From Candidatus Melainabacteria bacterium (GTDB taxonomy: Bacteria > Cyanobacteriota > Vampirovibrionia > Vampirovibrionales > JAJTHC01): DNA of 7,110 nt. The notes below the pieces were generated by a model, which ran no database searches, was not told where the DNA came from, and saw nothing but the letters and a program-made list of their open reading frames with translations. A program made the position numbers and the translations under genes. Below, in pieces: positions 1-5,847 of this stretch. The number at the start of each line of letters is the position of its first letter. The stretch's first letter is position 1. Where the stretch lies: contig JAPLIO010000021.1 in NCBI GenBank assembly GCA_026389055.1, forward strand, positions 1-7,110, read 5' to 3'.

Positions 1-103
1 AACGAATGGGCATCGTGGAAAGATCGACCACCGATTCCCCTTGAACAATCGCTGATAGCGTTTCCCACGGTAGTACACGGTTCAATAAAGTCGTATTTCC
101 CAA
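1..103 (-). CDS. 5' end of an unidentified gene downstream of the TolC gene (partial, probable TTG start)
   Basis: After the TolC stop the minus strand stays open, in the same frame as TolC, to the edge of the window. The best start is TTG at 103-101, because AAGGA at 118-114 lies 10 bases upstream; TTG at 127 is also in frame but has no visible ribosome binding site, and the first in-frame ATG is only at 13-11. From TTG-103 the visible peptide is about 34 residues and begins (M)GNTTLLNRVLPWETL. It is not Met-rich, has no signal peptide and no membrane segment. I do not recognise it. The pattern LLNRVLP followed by a short helix and G-E-S-V-V-D loosely recalls the linker just before class III nucleotide cyclase domains, but this is a weak resemblance on very few residues. 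About 57 bases separate it from the TolC stop, so it may be the next gene of the operon. Confidence 0.45.
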   Translation of the reverse strand, partial: MGNTTLLNRVLPWETLSAIVQGESVVDLSTMPIR

Positions 104-113
104 TGTGGTAGTG

Positions 114-118
114 TCCTT
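114..118 (-). promoter_or_regulatory. Possible ribosome binding site for the left-edge gene
   Basis: The minus strand reads AAGGA here, 10 bases before TTG at 103-101. It is the only purine-rich Shine-Dalgarno-like site between the TolC stop and the window edge, and it is the main reason for preferring the TTG-103 start over TTG-127. Confidence 0.35.
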
Positions 119-160
119 TTTTCTCAAATGGCTATCGACAGGTGATGGCTTAAAAGCAGA

Positions 161-1723
161 TTACGGTGTTTGCACGTTAGCTGGATTTTGTGGGGTTAAA
201 CCCAACAAAATAGCAGGCGTTAATTGTCCCATTTGAAAAAGCAGTTCGGCTTGAGCCGCATTATACTGCATGATGGTGGTTACAAATTCCGTTTGCGTTC
301 CCACTAAATCATTCAACGTTTGGCTAACTTCCAAATAAATACCCACTTGGCTAGCTTGCCGAAGTTTCGCTATACGATAAGCTTCTTGGTTGGCAATCAG
401 CTTAGCTTCTAGTAGTTCGCGTTGTTGCTTTAGCAGTTGAACCCGTTGGTAAGATTCCAATGTTTGCCGTTGGCTTTCGGCTAACCGAGTTTCCAATTCT
501 AACGTTTTTTGTTCTACCTTCGCTTTTTGAGATTTGATTCGCCCGATGCCTTCAAGCCCCATCTGGTTCAAAAAATCAACCCGTGCCCGAATACCCGCTT
601 GAAATACGTTGCTTAAATTATCCAGCTGTGGTCCTACGCCCCCAATGTAAGACCCTAAATTGACGGTAGGCAAAAGCCTCGCCTTCAAGGTGCGTAAATC
701 GGCTCTGGCTTCGGCTAATTGAGCCGTCAGCTCCTTCAAATCAGGGCGATTGGCTTGGGCTTCCTGCAAGCATTGTTCCAACGTCAAGGTTTCAGAAATC
801 CAAAACTGAGAGACAGACGCTTCTTGCTTAATTTCAGATTGACCTAAAACGGGTTTGGCTAAAATGGTTTCTAAATCTGCCAGACCCAAAAACCGCTGAT
901 TTTCCGCCACCAACAAGCTTAACGATTGGTTCGCCTGCGTGCTTTGAGCCTGTAACCAATCCAGCTTTTTGCCCACCCCCGTTTTCATTCTGGCTTGTTG
1001 ATACAGCGTGTTTTCTTCCGATTCCTTCAAGGCTTGTTTAGCTGCTTGAATTTTTCCTTCAGAAGCCTGCACCGTATAGTAAGCTTTAACACCCCTTAGC
1101 AATTGTTCTTGGGTGGTCTTATCTAACCCATATAACGAAGATTGCAATTGATATTTTGCCGATTGTAATTGGAAAAAGTTCGCCCCACCTAATGGAATAG
1201 GCAAGTCAAAAACCAGCTTAGGATAGTAAGTTTTCCGCTTGACCTGCACGGGTTCTTGCCGAATGAAGATAGTACCCCCATCATAGTTTTCATAAGAAAA
1301 TTCACCCGTAACACTAGGCATAAATTGAGCAATCGCCCTTAATCTTTCCGCTTTGTTTTCTGATACTTTGGCTTTGGCATACAATAATTGACGGTTATTC
1401 TGAAGCACTTGATCAATCACCATCGGTAGATCAATCAAAATAGGCTTTTCTGCTTCCAAAGCTTCAGTTACGGTACCACCAGCCGAAGCCAACAGATTGA
1501 CCGAAGAGGTTGGCGTAGAAAGCAACGAAACGCTCGACGTTTTATCTATTTCAGGGGCTGTAGCTTCCTTAACGGATAAACTTTCAACCGAGGCGACAGG
1601 TAATGCAGGTGTTGCCTCTGCTTCACGAGGCTCCGTTTCAGCCCACGCTAGGGAAAGCGGAAACATACTGGCTTGTAAAATAGCCGTCGTTAAACAAAGG
1701 GTTTTTAGTTTCAGCGTCATCAT
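161..1723 (-). CDS. TolC-family outer membrane efflux/secretion protein (T1SS outer membrane channel)
   Basis: This 520-residue protein is the outer membrane channel-tunnel of the type I secretion system, expected to trimerise and dock on the HlyD protein encoded just upstream. Residues 1-28 form a signal peptide: lysines at 5 and 7, a hydrophobic core, and a probable cleavage after A-W-A at 26-28. Residues 29-93 are a Ser/Thr/Ala/Glu-rich segment, longer than usual before the first OEP repeat. The two outer-membrane-efflux repeats follow: the first begins near 98 (ID-x-VLQNNRQL) and contains the FMPSVTGEFSYE strand; the second begins near 311 (LTLEQCLQEAQANRPDL) and contains LLPTVNLGSYIGG. 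Each repeat continues into long Gln/Leu/Lys-rich helices, as TolC proteins do. The start is a double ATG. No Shine-Dalgarno site is visible; the bases just upstream are a C-tract, and a 7-codon open frame ends on the start codon. The gap to the HlyD stop is 37 bases. Family assignment is firm; the partner assignment rests on neighbourhood. Confidence 0.93.
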   Translation of the reverse strand: MMTLKLKTLCLTTAILQASMFPLSLAWAETEPREAEATPALPVASVESLSVKEATAPEIDKTSSVSLLSTPTSSVNLLASAGGTVTEALEAEKPILIDLPMVIDQVLQNNRQLLYAKAKVSENKAERLRAIAQFMPSVTGEFSYENYDGGTIFIRQEPVQVKRKTYYPKLVFDLPIPLGGANFFQLQSAKYQLQSSLYGLDKTTQEQLLRGVKAYYTVQASEGKIQAAKQALKESEENTLYQQARMKTGVGKKLDWLQAQSTQANQSLSLLVAENQRFLGLADLETILAKPVLGQSEIKQEASVSQFWISETLTLEQCLQEAQANRPDLKELTAQLAEARADLRTLKARLLPTVNLGSYIGGVGPQLDNLSNVFQAGIRARVDFLNQMGLEGIGRIKSQKAKVEQKTLELETRLAESQRQTLESYQRVQLLKQQRELLEAKLIANQEAYRIAKLRQASQVGIYLEVSQTLNDLVGTQTEFVTTIMQYNAAQAELLFQMGQLTPAILLGLTPQNPANVQTP

Positions 1724-1743
1724 AGTGGGGGGTGTTCCAACAT
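1720..1743 (-). other. Possible 7-codon leader ORF overlapping the TolC start (ATGA)
   Basis: In the 37-base gap between the HlyD and TolC genes, ATG at 1743-1741 opens a frame for M-L-E-H-P-P-L. Its TGA at 1722-1720 overlaps the first TolC ATG (1723-1721) as ATGA. TolC has no visible Shine-Dalgarno site, so termination on this short frame followed by reinitiation would be one way to start TolC. The leader itself also lacks a good ribosome binding site, and a frame this short can arise by chance, so this is a suggestion only. Confidence 0.2.
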
Positions 1744-1760
1744 TCTAAAATAGCTACTTT

Positions 1761-3029
1761 TTAACGACCTGAGGGGTCTCTGAATGCTCTATCGAGCTTC
1801 ATTTGTAAGGGTTCTGTTAGAAAACTAAGCAAGGTACGTTGCCGAGTAATTAAATCGGTGCTAACCGTCATACCAGGGCGTAGCGGGTTACATTGGTTCT
1901 TAAGGCGTAAGCATTGCTCCTCAAGCGTTACAGTTAATTTATACAAGCTATTGCCCTTTTCATCCTTTTGCGTGGAAGGCGAAATAGCCGTAACCGTACC
2001 CATTAACCGCCCATATTTCTGATAAGGGTAAGCATCTACCCGCAAGGCAGCTGATTGGTTCAAGTGAATGTAAGATAAATCTTGGTTAGTTACTTTTATT
2101 TCAGCATGAATGGGTAGTTTTTCAGGCACCAAGGTCAACAAGGTATCGCCCGCTTCAACAAACACCCCTGGCCCATGAACGGCTTGCTGGTTTACCCTGC
2201 CACTAGCAGGGGCTTTAATAATTGTGTATTGCTTACTGGTAGCTGTTTGAACCAATTCTTTATTAACCTGCAACATGGATTGTTCCACGTCATTCATCCG
2301 AGAGAACACTTCTTTTTCGTAGGCAGATTGAATTTGATTTAACCCCTGCATGGCAAGTTGCACGCCCAGTTTTTTGCTAGCCACTTCTGACCGAGTTTCA
2401 TCTAGCAGGCGTTGTTTTTCCATTGCTTCTAAGCTGTATTGGTCTAGTTCAACTTTGGATAAGCCCCCATCGTTATACAACTGCTGGTAGCGGGCATTTC
2501 TTGATTTTAACGTCGCTAATTCTTGAGCTAATAAGCGAAACCGTGTTTGCACTTGAGCTTCTTCATGCCTACTTTGTGCAATACGCTGATGAATAACCTG
2601 CTTTTGGTTTTCATAATCTGCCATGCTAGCGTTTGCCCAAGCACTAGAAGCCGAATGGTTAGAGACAGGCTGATGAAACGCTGCAGACCGTAAAGAGCGA
2701 ACATTATCACTTAAACTAGAAAGCTGAGAAGTTGTAGCGGCTTGGCTACTTTCATAAGGCTTAGGGTCTAGTTGAATAAGCGTTTGCCCTGCTTTAACCG
2801 TTTTTTGTTCTTCGGTAAACAACGCCACAATTAACCCTCTGGTAGAAGCCCGAACCACCGTTTCTTTCACTTCAGGTACTAATTCCCCAAAGCCAGAAAC
2901 CGATTCTTCTAACATACAATTGTTAGCCCATACCAGCAACCCAACAACTAAGGCGACTAATACTAACGAAAACCCAAAGGTCAGTTTAAATAACTGAAAT
3001 TTTGCAGTTTGAATAGACATCATCATCAT
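1761..3029 (-). CDS. HlyD-family type I secretion membrane fusion (periplasmic adaptor) protein
   Basis: This 422-residue adaptor links the inner-membrane ABC exporter to the TolC channel. A short cytoplasmic N-terminus (residues 1-15) precedes one membrane helix at about 16-35. The first half of the lipoyl/biotinyl-like domain follows at about 55-90 (V-V-R-A-S-T-R-G-L-I, then K-A-G-Q-T-L-I-Q-L-D-P). A long helical hairpin rich in Gln, Glu and Lys spans roughly 140-260. The second lipoyl half carries I-I-K-A-P-A-S-G-R-V and G-P-G-V-F-V-E-A-G-D-T-L. The beta-barrel and C-terminal part end with L-R-P-G-M-T-V and S-F-L-T-E-P-L, the usual HlyD ending. Length is typical for the family. Cys373 and Cys380 flank a short loop in the periplasmic part and could form a disulfide; Cys38 sits just outside the membrane helix. 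The start is a run of four ATGs, with GGGGA 8 bases before the first. The gene begins 3 bases after the ABC stop, in the same frame, which implies translational coupling. Confidence 0.94.
   Translation of the reverse strand: MMMMSIQTAKFQLFKLTFGFSLVLVALVVGLLVWANNCMLEESVSGFGELVPEVKETVVRASTRGLIVALFTEEQKTVKAGQTLIQLDPKPYESSQAATTSQLSSLSDNVRSLRSAAFHQPVSNHSASSAWANASMADYENQKQVIHQRIAQSRHEEAQVQTRFRLLAQELATLKSRNARYQQLYNDGGLSKVELDQYSLEAMEKQRLLDETRSEVASKKLGVQLAMQGLNQIQSAYEKEVFSRMNDVEQSMLQVNKELVQTATSKQYTIIKAPASGRVNQQAVHGPGVFVEAGDTLLTLVPEKLPIHAEIKVTNQDLSYIHLNQSAALRVDAYPYQKYGRLMGTVTAISPSTQKDEKGNSLYKLTVTLEEQCLRLKNQCNPLRPGMTVSTDLITRQRTLLSFLTEPLQMKLDRAFRDPSGR
3018..3029 (-). repeat. (ATG)4 at the start of the HlyD gene
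   Basis: Four ATG codons in a row open the HlyD coding sequence. Because the unit is three bases, gain or loss of a copy would not shift the frame but would change the number of N-terminal methionines. In the +1 frame the run reads TGA repeatedly, so it contains overlapping stop and start signals (ATGA). Matching runs open the ABC gene (five copies) and the TolC gene (two copies, 1723-1718). Confidence 0.9.
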
Positions 3030-3032
3030 TAT

Positions 3033-4832
3033 TTAATTCCCCGAACCGTATAAGTGGTAATAGTAGTTTTTATTGGCTAACAATTCTTCAACAGTCCCTG
3101 TTTCCACGCACTGGCCACCTTCAAGTACCACCACTGAATCAAAAAACCGATGCACTTGCGGCGAATGGGAAACCACAATGACTGTTTGTTGCCGAAACCG
3201 AATGAGCAATTGCTGTAAAATCGCATCAATAACAGGGGGTTCTAAACCAGAAAAAATATCGTCAATCAACAAAACAGCAGGTTGCCGAATAATAGACCGA
3301 GCCAACAAAATACGAGCCGTCTGCCCTTCAGATAAGTTAGCCCCGTTGCTCATAATAGGCAAATTCAATCCATGCGGGCTTTGCATCAAATCAGATAAGC
3401 CACTCAAGCTAGCCGCATCCAACACCTCTTTGGGCGAAAAGGCATCATCAAACAACGTGATGTTTTCTTTCAGCGTGCCTTGAAAAATACCCTGCTGGGA
3501 ATGAACCAAGCCAACGCTTTGGTGCAGAAAATCCAACGATAAATCAGGTAAGGCATAGCCATCCAACGAAAGTTGCCCAGATTGGGGTTGTAACGCTCCA
3601 TGAAATAACCGAAGCAACGTACTTTTACCAGACCCACTTCTGCCCACTAACGCCACTTTCGCACCCGCAGGCACCGAAAGCGATAGATGCTTCAAAGTAG
3701 GCGGCATTTCTGGCATATAGCTAAATTGAATGGTCTTCGCTTCTAAAAAGCCTTGCACGCTAGGTAGGGTTAAATTCAACCGTGAAGCCGTTTGATTGGC
3801 GTTGGTTTCAATCAATTGGGAAGCGTCTTTAGTGGCTTGTTCTAATTTCGATGAGAGGCTCAACCATTGGGCAAAGCCATCGCCCAACCGTTGAAAAGTA
3901 CCCACTAACTGCCTGCTAAACATGTTAATAGCCAAATAAATACCGAAAGATAAATGCGTTTCTACTACTTTATGAGCCCCCAAGTACAGAACACCCAAGC
4001 CCCCTAAGCCCAGTAATAGCCCTTGTAAATCCGCCAAATGAGTCCGCCAAATCAGCGGGCGGCTTTGGTTAGGCAGTACTTCCGTTTCATAAAGTTGCCA
4101 AACAATGTTTTCAAAAGGCACTTTTGCCCGAGCCACTGAAAGGGATTCCAGCTGATGCACCCCTTCATTCAACTTGTTTCTAAACTGCACTTGAGAAAGC
4201 TCTGTTTGCTGGAAGCTTTTTTTCATAGATTCTTGCGTTGCCATGGTAATTAAAATAATGGGCAACAGGGGCGAAAACGCCATCAAGGCTAATTGCCAAT
4301 CCATAATAAATAAAATCAGTGCCAAGATTAACGCAAACAGGGAATCCAAGCAAGTTTGCCAAACAAAGGTCGTCATCCACTGAATTTGACTGTTAAGTAA
4401 GCTATACCATTCTAAACTTTGCCGTAATAGGGGTAGCATTTGACGATTAGGCGTTAGCCCAAATACTTGCCCTAACAGTGTTTTAACCGAATTATGAGCG
4501 ATTGAATCATTCATGGTATGGGTCATCATGGTTCTAAACGCTTTTAGAACGGCATCAAACAGGTAGGAAGCCCCTAAGCCAATCGCCATAACATCCAACG
4601 TGTTCAGGTTTTGCCGCCCAAATACGCGGTCAAACACAATCATATAAAACAGCGGTGAACTAATGCTAACAATTTGAATTAAGGCAGACCCAATAACCAG
4701 CTGGGAAACAATGGGCCATTGCTGAAGGTAATGCCCCATGAGGTTAGAAGATTGAAACAATTGACTTAAAACGCCATTGGTAGTAGACCGATTGTGGGCA
4801 GCCGTTGCAGAGGAAGACATCATCATCATCAT
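3033..4832 (-). CDS. Type I secretion ABC transporter (fused permease and ATPase), no C39 or C39-like domain, non-consensus ATPase site
   Basis: This 599-residue inner-membrane protein should homodimerise and power export through HlyD and TolC. A polar Ser/Thr/Asn-rich N-terminus of about 38 residues is followed directly by the membrane domain, so there is no C39 peptidase, C39-like domain or cyclic-nucleotide domain; the size matches the PrtD/HasD type of exporter. Membrane segments are visible near 41-66, 79-98, 155-177, 181-198 and 268-289, possibly with a sixth at 294-310. The motif P-L-F-Y-M-I-V-F-D-R-V (60-70) with N-T-L-D is typical of T1SS exporters. The ATPase domain has an A-loop Tyr (372), Walker A GRSGSGKST (397-405), signature LSEGQ (500-504), Walker B L-L-I-D-D (D524, D525) and the H-loop His556. 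Three positions depart from consensus: Ser445 replaces the Q-loop Gln, with Gln at the next two positions; Asp525 replaces the catalytic Glu; Glu531 replaces the D-loop Asp. The start is a run of five ATGs, 3 bases after the PPIase stop and in the same frame. Confidence 0.93.
   Translation of the reverse strand: MMMMMSSSATAAHNRSTTNGVLSQLFQSSNLMGHYLQQWPIVSQLVIGSALIQIVSISSPLFYMIVFDRVFGRQNLNTLDVMAIGLGASYLFDAVLKAFRTMMTHTMNDSIAHNSVKTLLGQVFGLTPNRQMLPLLRQSLEWYSLLNSQIQWMTTFVWQTCLDSLFALILALILFIMDWQLALMAFSPLLPIILITMATQESMKKSFQQTELSQVQFRNKLNEGVHQLESLSVARAKVPFENIVWQLYETEVLPNQSRPLIWRTHLADLQGLLLGLGGLGVLYLGAHKVVETHLSFGIYLAINMFSRQLVGTFQRLGDGFAQWLSLSSKLEQATKDASQLIETNANQTASRLNLTLPSVQGFLEAKTIQFSYMPEMPPTLKHLSLSVPAGAKVALVGRSGSGKSTLLRLFHGALQPQSGQLSLDGYALPDLSLDFLHQSVGLVHSQQGIFQGTLKENITLFDDAFSPKEVLDAASLSGLSDLMQSPHGLNLPIMSNGANLSEGQTARILLARSIIRQPAVLLIDDIFSGLEPPVIDAILQQLLIRFRQQTVIVVSHSPQVHRFFDSVVVLEGGQCVETGTVEELLANKNYYYHLYGSGN
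3038..3042 (-). promoter_or_regulatory. Ribosome binding site of the HlyD gene, inside the end of the ABC gene
   Basis: The minus strand reads GGGGA within the last Gly and Asn codons of the ABC gene, 8 bases before the first of the four ATGs. This spacing favours the first ATG as start; the later ATGs would lie 11, 14 and 17 bases away. Confidence 0.5.
4818..4832 (-). repeat. (ATG)5 at the start of the ABC transporter gene
   Basis: Five ATG codons in a row open the ABC coding sequence, the longest such run in the window. Copy number changes would keep the frame but alter the length of the methionine run and the distance from later ATGs to the ribosome binding site. The same design occurs at the HlyD start. 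Confidence 0.9.
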
Positions 4833-4835
4833 CGC

Positions 4836-5804
4836 TTAAACGTTGCCTCCCTTTTTACCGAACAAAAACCCCAAAGATTTTAACAAGCCGTTTCCTCCTT
4901 CTTCCCCTGTTTCTTCTTCGGTTTCAACGGCGTTGGCCTCATGCCATTCTTTGCCCGTATAAAATAGCCAATGAGGCTTAGCCAAGCGAACTTGGTCAGC
5001 AATCCACTTTTGAAAGAGTTGGTCTTTTAACGGTTCAATAACGGTGGGTGCAGAGTTGGTTAGTTGTTTTACCAACAGCCTAGCCACCATAAATTCGGTG
5101 CCATTAACCGTAAACGGGTCGGTATATTCATGGGGTTCTAGCCGAACAATTCGCTTTAGCACTTCAGGGTTTACTTGGCTACACACCACAGGCCCAATCA
5201 ACCCTGCAACGCCTTGTTGTTGCACGTCTGTTTGGCTTAAAATTAAACTGGTAAAATCTGCTTGTTGTTGGGTTAATTGATTCCACGCTTCTTGTGCCGT
5301 TTCAACAGAAGGAAATTTCCCTACTTGGAACATGACATTATCGCGTTGGCTTTTCAATTGCAGAAAGGCATCTTTCAATGCAGCTTCCGTTATAATGGCT
5401 TCTTTAAGTTGTTGTAGTTGATCTTGAAAATTAAGGCGTTTGATAATAATTGCTTCGGTGATTTGTTGTTTTTCTAACCACGCTGACCACGTTTCTGGGC
5501 TATCTACTTTTACTTGCTGTTTAATATTTTCAACTTGCTCAGAAACCCGTTCAGCGTTCGGTTCCAGTTTGAATTCAACCACTTTTTCAGTTAACAAAAG
5601 CCATTCAACACAAGATTTTAATGCGGGTGTATCTAGGTTATAGTGGTGTAATGCGGCTAGTATTTCGGGCAATTCATAATCTTGTTCCCAACAACGAATA
5701 ATGACTTTTTCTGCTGGTTTACCTTCACTAGCCGCTACCCGAATACTGTTTTTAGTAGCTGTAGATGCGTGCGTTTGTTTTTTTTTGTGGGTACCTTGTG
5801 GCAT
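4836..5804 (-). CDS. T1SS-associated parvulin-like peptidylprolyl isomerase, cytoplasmic
   Basis: This 322-residue protein probably acts as a proline isomerase or holding chaperone for the exported substrate. It has no signal peptide: residues 1-30 are polar and basic (H-K-K-K at 6-9), so a cytoplasmic place is expected, unlike periplasmic SurA or PrsA. Residues 31-155 are helical, resembling the SurA/trigger-factor-like N-terminal helices. A parvulin-like core spans about 156-250, with A-D-F-T-S-L-I-L-S (182-190), G-V-A-G-L-I-G-P-V (198-206), an N-P, then T-D-P-F-T-V-N-G-T-E-F-M-V-A-R-L. A helix with K-D-Q-L-F-Q-K-W-I-A-D-Q follows (260-271). This order is what I recall for cyanobacterial PPIases found beside type I exporters; that is memory, not a search. 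The core is divergent, so catalysis is uncertain. The tail has an acidic Gly linker (293-305) and a short amphipathic end, L-L-K-S-L-G-F-L-F-G-K-K. The start ATG has GGAG 5 bases upstream. The gene ends 3 bases before the ABC gene. Confidence 0.8.
   Translation of the reverse strand: MPQGTHKKKQTHASTATKNSIRVAASEGKPAEKVIIRCWEQDYELPEILAALHHYNLDTPALKSCVEWLLLTEKVVEFKLEPNAERVSEQVENIKQQVKVDSPETWSAWLEKQQITEAIIIKRLNFQDQLQQLKEAIITEAALKDAFLQLKSQRDNVMFQVGKFPSVETAQEAWNQLTQQQADFTSLILSQTDVQQQGVAGLIGPVVCSQVNPEVLKRIVRLEPHEYTDPFTVNGTEFMVARLLVKQLTNSAPTVIEPLKDQLFQKWIADQVRLAKPHWLFYTGKEWHEANAVETEEETGEEGGNGLLKSLGFLFGKKGGNV
4846..4851 (-). promoter_or_regulatory. Strong ribosome binding site of the ABC gene, inside the end of the PPIase gene
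   Basis: The minus strand reads GGGAGG within the last Lys-Gly-Gly codons of the PPIase gene. It lies 13 bases before the first of five ATGs, which is already long spacing, so the first ATG is favoured over the others. Because the site lies inside the upstream gene, ribosomes finishing the PPIase would open and reuse it, which fits translational coupling. Confidence 0.6.
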
Positions 5805-5809
5805 AAAAA

Positions 5810-5813
5810 CTCC
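5810..5813 (-). promoter_or_regulatory. Ribosome binding site of the PPIase gene
   Basis: The minus strand reads GGAG, 5 bases before ATG at 5804-5802. It confirms that start and shows that the PPIase has its own initiation site rather than depending on the glycosyltransferase 43 bases upstream. Confidence 0.6.
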
Positions 5814-5847
5814 GATTTTAACAAGAAAACAATTAAAAAATAAAAAC

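Noticed and set aside
125..163. Possible terminator or hairpin between TolC and the left-edge frame.
   Set aside because: The two GGCT-containing segments are direct, not inverted, repeats, and no stem followed by a T-run is present on the minus strand.
1497..1748. An 83-codon plus-strand frame opposite the TolC signal peptide and linker.
   Set aside because: Its Ser/Ala/Val-rich composition mirrors the linker codons on the other strand; the TolC gene explains the region.
3073..3483. A 136-codon open frame on the plus strand inside the ABC gene.
   Set aside because: It lies opposite the conserved ATPase domain, its translation has no recognisable fold or motif, and no good ribosome binding site stands out. 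It is an antisense shadow.
350..4620. Frequent TTGCCG on the plus strand (CGG-CAA on the coding strand, Arg-Gln), suggestive of a dispersed hexamer signal.
   Set aside because: The copies fall in frame on Arg-Gln pairs, and other Arg-Gln pairs use CGT-CAA, CGA-CAA or AGG-CAG, so a general preference for CGG explains it better than a DNA motif.
5805..5847. AT-rich gap before the PPIase gene, with a TAAAAT that resembles a -10 box.
   Set aside because: No matching -35 lies at suitable spacing, and a start about 7 bases after this box would fall on or after the ribosome binding site. I do not call a promoter.
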